From positions 124,001 to 188,000 of the forward strand of contig NZ_FQZZ01000006.1 of NCBI RefSeq assembly GCF_900142185.1: a stretch of DNA of 64,000 nucleotides. The letters are read 5' to 3'. Positions 27,348-36,286 of the stretch are shown piece by piece. The stretch's first letter is position 1. Every line of letters begins with the position of its first letter. Below the pieces are notes generated by a model. It searched no databases, was not told where the DNA came from, and worked only from the letters and a program-made list of their open reading frames with translations. The DNA comes from Lutimaribacter pacificus. Its GTDB lineage: Bacteria; Pseudomonadota; Alphaproteobacteria; Rhodobacterales; Rhodobacteraceae. The position numbers and the translations under genes were made by a program.

Positions 27348-28241
27348 ATGAGAAAAAAACTTACCAAAGCCATCTTCCCGGTTGCGGGTCTGGGAACGCG
27401 GTTCCTCCCGGCGACGAAATCCGTCCCGAAAGAGATCATGACCCTGGTCGACCGCCCCCTGATCCAATACGCCATCGACGAGGCGCGGGCTGCCGGTATC
27501 AAGGAATTCATCTTTGTCACCTCGCGCGGCAAAGGCGCGCTTGAGGATTATTTCGACGAGGCGCCGCAACTCGAACAATCCCTGCGCAAATCGGGCAAGA
27601 CCGAGCTGTTGGAGATCCTCAGAAACACCAACATGGAAAGCGGGGCCATCGCCTATATCCGCCAGCACAAGGCGTTGGGGCTCGGCCACGCAGTCTGGTG
27701 CGCGCGGCGGCTGATTGCGAACGAACCCTTCGCGGTGATCCTGCCCGATGACGTGATCGCGGCGGAAAAGCCCTGCCTTCAGCAGATGGTCGAGGCTTAT
27801 GAGGAAACCGGCGGCAACGTGGTGGCCGCGATGGAGGTGCCGCAGGAAAAGGCCAGCGCCTACGGCATTCTCGACGTGAAAGAGGACATGGGATCGGTCG
27901 TGTCGGTCAATGGCATGGTGGAAAAGCCGCCGATGGGCGAAGCGCCGTCCAACCTGGCCGTGATCGGGCGCTACATCCTGACGCCGCATGTCCTGCAGAA
28001 CCTCAACAAGATGAAATCCGGGGCAGGTGGGGAAATCCAGCTGACCGACGCCATCGCCGCCGAGATCGAGGCGGGGCGCGATGTCTTTGGCTATCGTTTC
28101 CGCGGCCAGCGATTCGATTGCGGATCGAAGGCGGGTTTCCTGCAGGCCACGGTATCCTTCGGCCTGTCGCGCCCGGAATTGCGCGACGAGCTGGCGCAAT
28201 ACCTGCGTGAAATCGTCTCGCTCGAGAAGGCCGCCGAGTAA
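27348..28241 (+). CDS. galU: UTP-glucose-1-phosphate uridylyltransferase
   Basis: A 297-residue GalU. The start MRKKLTKAIFPVAGLGTRFLPATKSVPKEIMTLVDRPLIQYAIDEA contains the pyrophosphorylase loop, and FAVILPDDVIAAEKPCLQQM and GEIQLTDAIAAEIEAG are diagnostic. It makes UDP-glucose, the donor for surface glycans. ATG 27348 follows AGGTCAGGAT. The 155-base gap upstream is AT-rich, has no gene, and separates it from the GT2 operon, so it likely has its own promoter, though I could not fix it. The next gene starts 16 bases downstream. Confidence 0.96.
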   Translation: MRKKLTKAIFPVAGLGTRFLPATKSVPKEIMTLVDRPLIQYAIDEARAAGIKEFIFVTSRGKGALEDYFDEAPQLEQSLRKSGKTELLEILRNTNMESGAIAYIRQHKALGLGHAVWCARRLIANEPFAVILPDDVIAAEKPCLQQMVEAYEETGGNVVAAMEVPQEKASAYGILDVKEDMGSVVSVNGMVEKPPMGEAPSNLAVIGRYILTPHVLQNLNKMKSGAGGEIQLTDAIAAEIEAGRDVFGYRFRGQRFDCGSKAGFLQATVSFGLSRPELRDELAQYLREIVSLEKAAE

Positions 28242-28257
28242 GGCGGCGTTGCCTGCC

Positions 28258-29499
28258 GTGACTGACAGGGCCAATGCCCCACCGGCGGGGTTCCTGCTGG
28301 ATCTGTCGCGGCTTGTCAGCCGGGCAGGCCGCACGCCCACCGGTGTGGACCGCGTGGAACGGGCCTATCTCGATCATTTCCTGGGGCTGGACGTGCCGCT
28401 GTTTGCGCTTGTGCGCACGGCTTACGGGTTTGCGCTGCTTGACCGGGCGGGGATGGCAGGGTTGCGCGACAGGCTGTCCGGCGCGCTGCCCTGGGGCGAG
28501 GCCGACCGGCTGTCGCGGATGCGGCGGGGCCTGTCCGCGCCACGGCAGAGGGCCGAGGCGGATGTGCGGCGGCTGGCGGTGGCGCGGTGCCTGCCCGCGC
28601 GGTTGACGCGGCTTTTGGCGCGCGCGGTGCCGCGGGGGGCGATCTATTTCAACATCGGCCACAGCAACCTGACCGATCGCGTATTGATCGCCGTCAGGCT
28701 GGGTGCGGACGCGCGTATCGCGGTTTTCGTGCATGACACGATCCCGCTGGATTTTCCGCAGTATCAGCGGGCGGGCGTCGCCGAACGGTTCGGCCCGATG
28801 CTGCGGCGCGTGCGGGCCAGGGCCGACTGGATCATCTGCAACTCGCACCAGACCGGGGGCGACCTGCACCACATCATGGGGCGATGGGGGCCCGTGCCGC
28901 CGATCGTCGTGGCGCATCTGGGGGTGGATCTGCCCGAACCGGCAGCGGCATGGCCGCACCCCGCCGGGTTCGATCCGGGGCGGCCGTATTTCGTGACGGT
29001 GGGCACGATCGAGCCGCGCAAGAACCACGGCTTTCTTCTGGACCTCTGGGCCGGGCTGCGGCGCGACGGTATCCGGCCGATGCCGCAGCTTGTGATCTGC
29101 GGCGCGCGCGGCTGGAACAACGAGGCGGTGTTTCACAGGCTCGACAGCGATCCGATGATCGGGCGCGACGTTTTCGAACTGCCGGGGCTGGACGACGCGG
29201 AACTGGCGGCGGCGCTGACCGGGGCGGCGGGGCTGTTGTTTCCCAGCCATGCCGAGGGTTATGGCCTGCCCGCCGCCGAGGCGGCGGCGCTGGGCGTGCC
29301 GGTTCTGTGCAACGATCTTGCGGTGTATCGGGAGATACTGGGCGATATTCCCGTTTACGCACAGGTCGGCGACATATATCCTTGGCAGCAAAGAATAATG
29401 GCCATGTTGGCCGGAGAACGGGCAGGATCCGGGGAAAGAGCGGTCGAAGTGCCGGGATGGGATGCGCATTTCAATACCGTCTTAAGCAGACTGGTATAG
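28258..29499 (+). CDS. GT4-family glycosyltransferase
   Basis: A 413-residue GT-B enzyme: TGVDRVERAYLDHFL near the N-terminus, FVHDTIPLDFPQYQ, YFVTVGTIEPRKNHGFLLDLW, and the E-x7-E motif in SHAEGYGLPAAEAAALGVPVLCND, the usual donor-binding signature of GT1/GT4. I took GTG 28258 because family-like sequence begins just after it and AGGCGG lies upstream; the in-frame extension further back overlaps galU. Donor and acceptor are unknown. It is the first of four closely spaced glycan genes ending with the sulfotransferase gene. Confidence 0.85.
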   Translation: MTDRANAPPAGFLLDLSRLVSRAGRTPTGVDRVERAYLDHFLGLDVPLFALVRTAYGFALLDRAGMAGLRDRLSGALPWGEADRLSRMRRGLSAPRQRAEADVRRLAVARCLPARLTRLLARAVPRGAIYFNIGHSNLTDRVLIAVRLGADARIAVFVHDTIPLDFPQYQRAGVAERFGPMLRRVRARADWIICNSHQTGGDLHHIMGRWGPVPPIVVAHLGVDLPEPAAAWPHPAGFDPGRPYFVTVGTIEPRKNHGFLLDLWAGLRRDGIRPMPQLVICGARGWNNEAVFHRLDSDPMIGRDVFELPGLDDAELAAALTGAAGLLFPSHAEGYGLPAAEAAALGVPVLCNDLAVYREILGDIPVYAQVGDIYPWQQRIMAMLAGERAGSGERAVEVPGWDAHFNTVLSRLV

Positions 29500-29545
29500 G
29501 CGCGACCGGGGACAGATCCCTCGGGCACGGGACGGGGATGACGAT

Positions 29546-30556
29546 TTGGGCGCGTTGCAATCATACCGTTTGAGGCTCCAGCGGAAACGCTGGCTCATTC
29601 GCGCGTTTCGCAAGCGCCGCGAGCTGAAAACGGTGATCGACCGGACATCGCAGATCCGCCCCGGCGATATCCTGTTGTTCTCGACCCTGCGGAACGAACA
29701 GGTCCGCCTGCCGTTTTTCCTGAATTATTACCGCGAGATGGGGGTCAACCATTTCCTGATCGTCGATAACGCCAGCAGCGACGGATCGGTCGATTACCTG
29801 GCCGATCAGCCCGACGTATCGGTCTGGCAGAGTGCGCACAGCTACAGGCGGTCGCGTTTCGGGGTGGACTGGCTGAACTGGCTGCAACGCAAATATGCGC
29901 ATGGGCATTGGGCGCTGGTGGTCGACCCGGACGAATTCCTGGTCTACCCGTTCTGCGACACACGCCCGATCCGGGCGCTGACCGACTGGCTGGACGCTTC
30001 GTCGATCAAGTCGTTCCCGGCGATGCTGCTGGACATGTATCCCAAGGGGCGGATCGACGAACAGCCCTATCGCGCGGGGCAGGACCCGCTTGAGATCGCA
30101 ACCTGGTTCGATTCCGGGAATTACACGATTTCTAGGAACCGCCGCTTCGGCAACCTGTGGATACAGGGCGGGCCGCGGGCGCGGGTGTTTTTCCCCGAGA
30201 TGCCGGAAAAGGCGCCGGCGCTGAACAAGATACCGCTGGTGAAATGGGACCGGCGCTATGCCTATGTCAGTTCGACCCACATGCTGCTGCCGCGCGGCCT
30301 GAACCTTGTCTACGACGAATGGGGCGGCGAAAAGGCCAGCGGGGTTCTGCTGCATACCAAGTTCCTGGATACCTTCACCGTCAAGGCCGCCGAGGAGCTG
30401 ACGCGCAAGCAGCATTATGCCGCCAGTGTCGAATACAGGGCCTATGCCGAAAGGCTGACGGAAAACCCCGATCTGTGGTGCAAATGGTCTGAGAAATACA
30501 TCAACTGGCGGCAGCTGGAGATCCTGGGCCTCATGTCCAAGGGAAACTGGGCATGA
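29546..30556 (+). CDS. Glycosyltransferase, GT92/GT2-like (Glyco_tranf_2_4 type)
   Basis: A 336-residue protein with LLFSTLRNEQVRLPFFLNYYREMGVNHFLIVDNASSDGSVDYL and VVDPDEFLVYPF, the nucleotide-sugar and DxD parts of the Glyco_tranf_2_4/GT92 group. A basic N-terminal stretch (LRLQRKRWLIRAFRKRRELK) may bind membrane. I use the TTG at 29546, with GGGGA about seven bases upstream; a nearby ATG at 29538 is out of frame. It is followed by the GT14 gene after 16 bases. The sugar specificity is unknown. Confidence 0.78.
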   Translation: MGALQSYRLRLQRKRWLIRAFRKRRELKTVIDRTSQIRPGDILLFSTLRNEQVRLPFFLNYYREMGVNHFLIVDNASSDGSVDYLADQPDVSVWQSAHSYRRSRFGVDWLNWLQRKYAHGHWALVVDPDEFLVYPFCDTRPIRALTDWLDASSIKSFPAMLLDMYPKGRIDEQPYRAGQDPLEIATWFDSGNYTISRNRRFGNLWIQGGPRARVFFPEMPEKAPALNKIPLVKWDRRYAYVSSTHMLLPRGLNLVYDEWGGEKASGVLLHTKFLDTFTVKAAEELTRKQHYAASVEYRAYAERLTENPDLWCKWSEKYINWRQLEILGLMSKGNWA

Positions 30557-30572
30557 AGCGGGGCACGCGCGG

Positions 30573-32270
30573 ATGAATGTCGGGATCGTCATGCTGGTGC
30601 ATACCGCGCTGGGCCGGGCCGAGCAGGTGGCGCGACACTGGCACGCCGCCGGCTGCCCGGTGGTGATCCACGCTGACAGGAAGGTGCCGCGCAAGACCTA
30701 TGACGCTTTCGTAAAGGCGCTGTCGGATCTGCCGAATGTCCGGTTCTCGCGTCGCCATCGTTGCGAATGGGGCACCTGGGGGATCGTTGCCGCATCGCAA
30801 AGCGCGTCCGAGCTGATGCTGGCCGAGTTTCCCGAGGTGCGCCATGTCTATCTGGCCTCGGGGTCGTGCCTGCCGTTGCGGCCGGTGCAGGAGCTGATCG
30901 ACTACCTGGCTGACCGGCCGCGCACCGATTTCATCGAAAGCGCCACAACCGCCGACGTGCCCTGGACGGTGGGCGGGCTGGATCACGAACGGTTCACGCT
31001 GCGGTTTCCGTTCAGCTGGAAAAAGCACCGCCGGTTTTTCGACGGTTACGTGAAACTCCAGCGGCGGCTGCGGCTGCACCGCAAGATCCCCAGGGGAATC
31101 GTGCCGCATATGGGCAGCCAGTGGTGGTGCCTGACCCGCCAGACCCTGTCGGCGATCCTGCAAGACCCCGAGCGTGACACTTACGACGCCTATTTCTCGA
31201 AGGTCTGGATTCCCGACGAAAGCTATTTCCAGACGCTTGCGCGGCTTTACTCCACCAATATCGAAAGCCGGTCGCTGACCCTGTCGAAGTTCGATTTCCA
31301 GGGCAAGCCGCATATCTTCTACGACGATCACCTGCAGCTTTTGCGGCGGTCCGACTGCTTTGTCGCGCGCAAGATCTGGCCCCATGCCGGCCGCCTTTAC
31401 GAGGCGTTCCTGACCGATCCGGCCGGCGCGATGAAACGGACCGAACCGAACCCGGGCAAGATCGACCGGATATTTGCCAAGGCCGTGGAAAAACGGACGC
31501 GCGGGCGGCCGGGCCTTTACATGCAAAGCCGCTTTCCCAACGAGGATTGGGAAAACGGCGTGACCTCGGGGCGTTACTCGGTGTTCTGCGGTTTCTCGGA
31601 CCTGTTCGAGGATTTCGAGACATGGCTGACCAAGGCGACCGGCGCGCGTGTGCACGGCCATCTTTTCGCCCCCGGGCGCGTGGAATACGCGCAGCGGCAA
31701 ACCATCATGAACGGCGCGTTGACGGACAATGCCTGCGCGCGCGACTACAATCCGCGGGCCTTTCTGACCAACCTGATCTGGAACACCCGTGGCGAACGCC
31801 AGTGTTTCCAGTTCGGGCCGGGCGACACCCAGGACATCAACTGGTTCATGGCCAAGGATTCGAACGCGCAGATCTCGGTCGTGTCCGGGGCGTGGGCGGT
31901 TCCGCTGTTCAAGTCGAACAGGAATTTCGCCGATATCCGAAGAACAGCGGCGGAGTTGCAGCGCGTTGAAAGCAAGTTCCTGGATGTATTGCGGTCGCCC
32001 TATGCCAAGGCGCGCACCCGCATCTGGACGATGGCCGAGTTCATCGAGGCCCCGATGGAACCGCTGCAATCCATCATCGACGAGATCGGCAACAAATCCC
32101 TGCGCCGCCTTGCCGAAGTGCCCAAGATGGAAGATCTGGCGGGGTTCGGGCAATTCCTGCAGAACCTCAAGAACCAGGGAATGCATCCCTATCTGATGGG
32201 CGATTTCCCGGTGACGCGCGACCTGGGCCCGCAGCAAAGCCGCCCGCGCAAACCCTATCTGGTCAAGTAA
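30573..32270 (+). CDS. GT14-like (core-2/I-branching) glycosyltransferase with DUF5927-type C-terminus
   Basis: A 565-residue protein. The first 290 residues look like the branching-enzyme/xylosyltransferase fold (GIVMLVHTALGRAEQVARHWHAAGCPVVIHADRKV, then VYLASGSCLPLRPVQELIDYL, and SQWWCLTRQTL), an uncommon family in bacteria but recurrent in Rhodobacterales. The remaining 270 residues (PGLYMQSRFPNEDWENGVTSGRYSVFCGFSDLFEDFETWL...) form a separate domain that I associate with DUF5927. It probably adds a branching or chain-starting sugar to an exported glycan or glycoprotein. The NodH-like gene follows three bases on. Confidence 0.75.
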   Translation: MNVGIVMLVHTALGRAEQVARHWHAAGCPVVIHADRKVPRKTYDAFVKALSDLPNVRFSRRHRCEWGTWGIVAASQSASELMLAEFPEVRHVYLASGSCLPLRPVQELIDYLADRPRTDFIESATTADVPWTVGGLDHERFTLRFPFSWKKHRRFFDGYVKLQRRLRLHRKIPRGIVPHMGSQWWCLTRQTLSAILQDPERDTYDAYFSKVWIPDESYFQTLARLYSTNIESRSLTLSKFDFQGKPHIFYDDHLQLLRRSDCFVARKIWPHAGRLYEAFLTDPAGAMKRTEPNPGKIDRIFAKAVEKRTRGRPGLYMQSRFPNEDWENGVTSGRYSVFCGFSDLFEDFETWLTKATGARVHGHLFAPGRVEYAQRQTIMNGALTDNACARDYNPRAFLTNLIWNTRGERQCFQFGPGDTQDINWFMAKDSNAQISVVSGAWAVPLFKSNRNFADIRRTAAELQRVESKFLDVLRSPYAKARTRIWTMAEFIEAPMEPLQSIIDEIGNKSLRRLAEVPKMEDLAGFGQFLQNLKNQGMHPYLMGDFPVTRDLGPQQSRPRKPYLVK

Positions 32271-32273
32271 GCC

Positions 32274-33701
32274 ATGCCGCAGCCCTTTGATTACTTCGTC
32301 GTTTTCGCCGAGATGCGGACGGGGTCGAATTTCCTGGAAACCAACCTGAACGCCTATGACGGGGTTACCTGCCATGGCGAGGCGTTCAACCCGCATTTCA
32401 TCGGTTATCCGAACAGGACCGAGATCCTGGGGATCACGCAGGCGATGCGGGATGCCGATCCGCTGCGGCTGGTCACGACGATACGGGACGCGACCGGGGG
32501 GCTGGGCGGGTTCCGGTTCTTTCACGATCACGATCCGCGCGTGCTGGAGGCGGTGCTGGGCGATCCGCGCTGTGCCAAGATCATCCTGACGCGCAACCCC
32601 GCCGAAAGCTATGTCAGCTGGAAGATCGCGCAGGCCACCGGCCAGTGGAAGCTGACCGATGCCCGCCGCCGCAGGGACAGCCGCATTACCTTTGACCGGG
32701 ACGAGTTCGAGACGCATCTGGATGCGTTGCAGGAGTTCCAGCTGCGGCTGCTGAACGCATTGCAGATCACCGGCCAGACGGCTTTCTATGTCGATTACGA
32801 GGATCTGCAGAGCGTCGAGGTGATGAACGGGCTGGCGCGCTGGCTGGGGATATCAGGGCAGCTGGAAACGCTGGATCAGAGCCTGAAAAAGCAAAATCCC
32901 GAACCGATGGCCGACAAGGTCAGGAATTTCGAGGCGATGGGCGAGGCGCTGGCGCGGCTGGACCGTTTCAACCTGAGCCGCACGCCGAATTTCGAACCGC
33001 GCCGCGGGGCGCAGGTGCCCAGTTTCGTCGCCGCGGCGCGGGCGCCGCTGCTTTACATGCCGGTCCGCTCGGGGCCCGAGGCGCAGGTGATGTCATGGCT
33101 TGCGGCGCTCGACGGGGTCGGGGTGGATGGGTTGCAGGCGAAATTCACCCAGAAAACCCTGCGCCAGTGGAAACGCGCCCTTCCCGGGCATCGCGGCTTT
33201 ACCGTGCTGCGTCATCCGGTGGCGCGGGCGCATGACGTGTTCTGCCGGCGCATCCTGTCCACCGGGCCGGGCAGCTATGCCGAGATTCGCAAGACCTTGC
33301 GCAAGGCGTTCAAGCTGCCGATCCCGGGGCAGGAACCGGGGGCGGAATACGACCGCGCCGCGCATCGTGCGGCCTTCCTGGCGTTCCTGGAGTTTCTGAA
33401 GAAGAACCTGAACGGGCAGACCGGCATCCGCGTCGATGCGGGCTGGGCCAGCCAGGCGCAGGTGGTGCAGGGGTTTGCCGGTTTCGCGCTGCCCGACCTG
33501 ATCCTGCGCGAGGCGGATATGGCCGAAACGCTGCCCGACCTCGCGCGGCGGGCCGGGTGCGATCCGGTGCCGGTGCCGGGGGCCGCGCCGGACGAGGCGC
33601 CCTTTGCGCTGCCCGAGATCTACGATGACGAGATCGAGGCGCTTGCCGCGCAGGTGTACCAGCGCGACTACGTCACCTTCGGTTTCGGGCGCTGGGCCTG
33701 A
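32274..33701 (+). CDS. NodH-like sulfotransferase with two sulfotransferase-type halves
   Basis: The 475-residue protein begins DYFVVFAEMRTGSNFLETNLNAYDGVTCHGEAFNP, the PAPS 5'-phosphosulfate-binding loop of NodH/Stf0-type carbohydrate sulfotransferases, with the 3'-phosphate motif IILTRNPAESYVSWKIAQATGQW. From about residue 265 a second module appears (LLYMPVRSGPEAQVMSWLAAL...FTVLRHPVARAHDVFCRRIL), which reads like a second, poorer sulfotransferase fold without the classical RTGS loop. It would transfer sulfate to a sugar made by the genes before it. PAP released would need CysQ, encoded in the same region. It ends within a TGATCA shared with ptsN. Confidence 0.8.
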   Translation: MPQPFDYFVVFAEMRTGSNFLETNLNAYDGVTCHGEAFNPHFIGYPNRTEILGITQAMRDADPLRLVTTIRDATGGLGGFRFFHDHDPRVLEAVLGDPRCAKIILTRNPAESYVSWKIAQATGQWKLTDARRRRDSRITFDRDEFETHLDALQEFQLRLLNALQITGQTAFYVDYEDLQSVEVMNGLARWLGISGQLETLDQSLKKQNPEPMADKVRNFEAMGEALARLDRFNLSRTPNFEPRRGAQVPSFVAAARAPLLYMPVRSGPEAQVMSWLAALDGVGVDGLQAKFTQKTLRQWKRALPGHRGFTVLRHPVARAHDVFCRRILSTGPGSYAEIRKTLRKAFKLPIPGQEPGAEYDRAAHRAAFLAFLEFLKKNLNGQTGIRVDAGWASQAQVVQGFAGFALPDLILREADMAETLPDLARRAGCDPVPVPGAAPDEAPFALPEIYDDEIEALAAQVYQRDYVTFGFGRWA

Positions 33702-34166
33702 TCAGGCGGCCTGCACCGTCTGCGCCTCGGTCAGGATGGTGTAAAGCGTCTGCGCATCCGCATTGGCCCGCAACTTCTTGCAGATCGACTGCTCGCGCAG
33801 GGTGCGCGATACCAGCGCCAGCGCCTTGAGGTGTTCGACACCGGCCTCTTCGGGGGCGAAAAGGCCGAATATGATGTCGACCGGCTGGCGGTCGACCGCG
33901 TCGAAATCGACGGGTTTCTCCAGCAGGATGAACACGCCGACCACCTCGTCGAGGTCACCGATGCGGGCATGGGGGAGGGCCACGCCGTGGCCCACCCCTG
34001 TCGGGCCGAGCGTTTCGCGTTCCATCAACGCCTCGACAGCGCGCGCGGAATCGATTCCGTATGCGCTGGCGGCAAGGTCGCCCAGATCGTGCAGAAGGCG
34101 TTTCTTGCTCGATGCCGAAGAAACGACCTTGACCGCCTCTGGCTTGAGGATCGTGGAAAGTTGCAT
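33702..34166 (-). CDS. ptsN: PTS IIA-like nitrogen regulatory protein PtsN
   Basis: A 154-residue EIIA-Ntr protein; the phosphorylated His66 stands in VGHGVALPHARIGDLDEVVG, with IIFGLFAPEEAGVEHLKALALVSRTL following. PtsN is the end receiver of the PTS-Ntr phosphorelay and affects potassium uptake, stress and envelope functions. It starts 50 bases after hpf on the same strand, the conserved hpf-ptsN pair. Its stop abuts that of the convergent sulfotransferase gene. Confidence 0.95.
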   Translation of the reverse strand: MQLSTILKPEAVKVVSSASSKKRLLHDLGDLAASAYGIDSARAVEALMERETLGPTGVGHGVALPHARIGDLDEVVGVFILLEKPVDFDAVDRQPVDIIFGLFAPEEAGVEHLKALALVSRTLREQSICKKLRANADAQTLYTILTEAQTVQAA

Positions 34167-34216
34167 GCTCGTCCTGTCTCTGGCGCGCGGCCGGATCGGG
34201 ATGGCCGCGGTTTATA

Positions 34217-34783
34217 TCAGTTCGGATCGATCCACCCGATATTACCGTCATCGCGGCGGTAGACCACGTTCAACCCGTCCTTGCCTTCGTTTCGGAACAC
34301 CAGCACCGGCGCCCCCGCGAGTTCCATTTGCATCACCGCCTCGCCTACGGACAGGGACGGGACACGCGTTTCCATTTCGGCGATGATCATCGGCTGGAGC
34401 GTTTCGGGCTCTGATTCCGCGTCATCCTTGTCAGAGGCGAGGATATACGAGGACACGCCGATGAGTTCAACAGGTTCGGACCGCTCGCGGTGGTGATCCT
34501 TGAGCCGCCGCTTGTAGCGGCGAAGCTGCTTGTCCATCTTTTCGTTGCAACCATCGAAGGCTGCATAGATTTCGGTGGCGTGGGCCTTGGCCTGCGCCGT
34601 CAGGCCGGTGGAAAGATGCACTGTCGCCTCGCACACGAATTCGTGCCCCGATTTCGAGAAAGTCACATTCGCATCGGTCGGGCGCCCGGCATATTTTTCG
34701 ACCGTACTGCCCAGTTCGGTCTTCACATGGGTCTGAAGGGCCTCGCCAATGTCGATCTGCTTACCGGTGATCTGATAGAGCAT
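34217..34783 (-). CDS. hpf: Ribosome hibernation promoting factor, long form
   Basis: The 188-residue protein has the N-terminal S30AE domain (MLYQITGKQIDIGEALQTHVKTELGSTVEKYAGRPTDANVTFSKSGHEFVCEATVHL) and a C-terminal dimerisation domain ending AGAPVLVFRNEGKDGLNVVYRRDDGNIGWIDP. Long HPF alone dimerises 70S ribosomes to inactive 100S particles in stationary phase. ATG 34783 has AAAGGAG upstream. It is between lptB and ptsN; the rpoN gene that often stands between lptB and hpf in other bacteria is absent here. Confidence 0.94.
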   Translation of the reverse strand: MLYQITGKQIDIGEALQTHVKTELGSTVEKYAGRPTDANVTFSKSGHEFVCEATVHLSTGLTAQAKAHATEIYAAFDGCNEKMDKQLRRYKRRLKDHHRERSEPVELIGVSSYILASDKDDAESEPETLQPMIIAEMETRVPSLSVGEAVMQMELAGAPVLVFRNEGKDGLNVVYRRDDGNIGWIDPN

Positions 34784-34864
34784 CTTGTCTCCTTTACGTG
34801 ACAAATCGGGGGTCTTGTCCGGCCGCGGGATGCAACCGGTTTGTTTATGCCCGAATGCTTGGAA

Positions 34865-34946
34865 ATGACATTCCGCCGGATTGTGGCCGACCGGGCCTTG
34901 GCAAACAGGCCATGCGCGAATGCGGTGCAAAACCCAGGAATGTCAT
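34865..34946. repeat. Ten-base inverted repeat upstream of hpf
   Basis: In the 242-base gap between lptB and hpf, ATGACATTCC (34865-34874) is matched by its complement GGAATGTCAT (34937-34946), 62 bases apart. The region has no coding sequence I can recognise. The repeat may be an operator pair for hpf or chance. Confidence 0.3.
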
Positions 34947-35025
34947 ACTCCCATTTGAGGCGAGTCGGGCGGCTGCTGTCAATCGAAACCGGCGAAACCC
35001 ATTGTTTGCGCATCGAAATGCCACG

Positions 35026-35784
35026 TCACGACATGCGGAAGGTATCGCCCAGGTAGACGCGGCGCACATTGTCGTTGCGCACGACGTCCTCGGGCGTGCC
35101 CGACATCAGCACCTTGCCATCGTGCAGGATATAGGCGCGGTCGACGATTTCCAGTGTTTCGCGGACGTTGTGATCGGTGATCAGAACGCCGATGCCGCGT
35201 TTTTTAAGGTCGGCAACAAGATGCCGGATATCGCCCACGCTGATCGGGTCGACCCCGGCGAAGGGTTCGTCGAGCAGCAGGTATTTCGGGTCGGCGGCCA
35301 GGCAGCGGGCGATCTCGACCCGGCGCCGCTCGCCGCCCGACAGGGCCAGCGCCGGTGCGCGGCGCAAATGTTCGATCGAGAATTCGCTCAGCAACTCTTC
35401 CAGCCGCTCGCGCCGCTTGTGCCGGTCCCTGACCGCAATATCCAGAACCGCCGATATGTTGTCCTCGACGCTGAGGCCGCGGAAGATCGACATTTCCTGC
35501 GGCAGATAGCCGATACCGAGCTGCGCGCGCCGGTACATCGGCAGGTTCGTCACGTCCCGCCCGTCAAGGATCACCTGGCCCGCCTCGGCCGTCACCAGAC
35601 CAGCGATCATGTAGAAGGTGGTGGATTTGCCCGAGCCGTTGGGCCCCAGCAGCGCGACCACCTCGCCGCGGTTCAGCTCCATGCTGAAATCGCGGATCAC
35701 CACCCGTTTCTTATAGCTTTTGCGCAGGTTGACGACGCGCAAGCCCAGGTCGCCATCGGTTACGGTAAGGTCGGGGCGGGCCAT
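35026..35784 (-). CDS. lptB: LPS export ABC ATPase LptB
   Basis: A 252-residue ABC ATPase: Walker [12 protein letters not shown] at about residues 45-55, [15 protein letters not shown] signature, Walker [17 protein letters not shown], and the LptB-typical [18 protein letters not shown]. Together with LptFG it extracts LPS from the inner membrane. It follows lptA at four bases on the same strand, giving the Lpt block lptC-lptA-lptB. The gap to hpf (242 bases) suggests the Lpt genes and hpf-ptsN may have separate promoters. Confidence 0.96.
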   Translation of the reverse strand: MARPDLTVTDGDLGLRVVNLRKSYKKRVVIRDFSMELNRGEVVALLGPNGSGKSTTFYMIAGLVTAEAGQVILDGRDVTNLPMYRRAQLGIGYLPQEMSIFRGLSVEDNISAVLDIAVRDRHKRRERLEELLSEFSIEHLRRAPALALSGGERRRVEIARCLAADPKYLLLDEPFAGVDPISVGDIRHLVADLKKRGIGVLITDHNVRETLEIVDRAYILHDGKVLMSGTPEDVVRNDNVRRVYLGDTFRMS

Positions 35785-35788
35785 TCGG

Positions 35789-36277
35789 TCACTCCTGCGG
35801 TTGCAGAATGGTCTTGACCCGGCCGTGCATCTGGGCCGAACCGGTCGTCAGGTCCACCGTCATGTAGTCCGATGTCATCACGTTCAGGCCCCGTGTCACC
35901 AGCACGTCGTTCGTCATCACCACAAGGCCGGTGTCGATGTCGTAATCGGCGCGCTCGGCCTCGGCCGCGTCCTCGCCGCTGACCAGCGTCGCACCGCCCG
36001 TCGCCTCGAGCCGCTGGATACGGCGCTGGTCCTCGCTGTAGACGACCATGACGCGGGGGGCGGCCAGCCGCATCTCGCCCTGCACGATCACCACGTCGCC
36101 GGTAAAGATGGCGATGCCGGTTTCCTGGTCGACCGACAATTCCTGCGAGGTGACCTCGACCGGCAGGCTGGTGTCCTGCTGCATGTTGCCGAATGCGACG
36201 CTGGTGGTCTGCGCCTGCGCGGCCGACGCCAGGAAAAGCGCACCGCAAACGGCAAGGACGTGACGAATGGCTGACAC
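35789..36277 (-). CDS. lptA: LPS transport periplasmic protein LptA
   Basis: A 162-residue protein with a signal peptide ([22 protein letters not shown], cleavage near residue 22) and an OstA/LptA beta-jellyroll: [43 protein letters not shown], and later [31 protein letters not shown]. It forms the periplasmic bridge that carries LPS between LptC and LptD. It starts nine bases after the lptC stop. Confidence 0.93.
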   Translation of the reverse strand: MSAIRHVLAVCGALFLASAAQAQTTSVAFGNMQQDTSLPVEVTSQELSVDQETGIAIFTGDVVIVQGEMRLAAPRVMVVYSEDQRRIQRLEATGGATLVSGEDAAEAERADYDIDTGLVVMTNDVLVTRGLNVMTSDYMTVDLTTGSAQMHGRVKTILQPQE

Positions 36278-36286
36278 TGCTACCCC

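Noticed and set aside
34784-34930. An N-terminal extension of hpf beginning upstream of 34783
   Set aside because: The conserved MLYQITGKQIDIGEAL start and the AAAGGAG site place the start at 34783.
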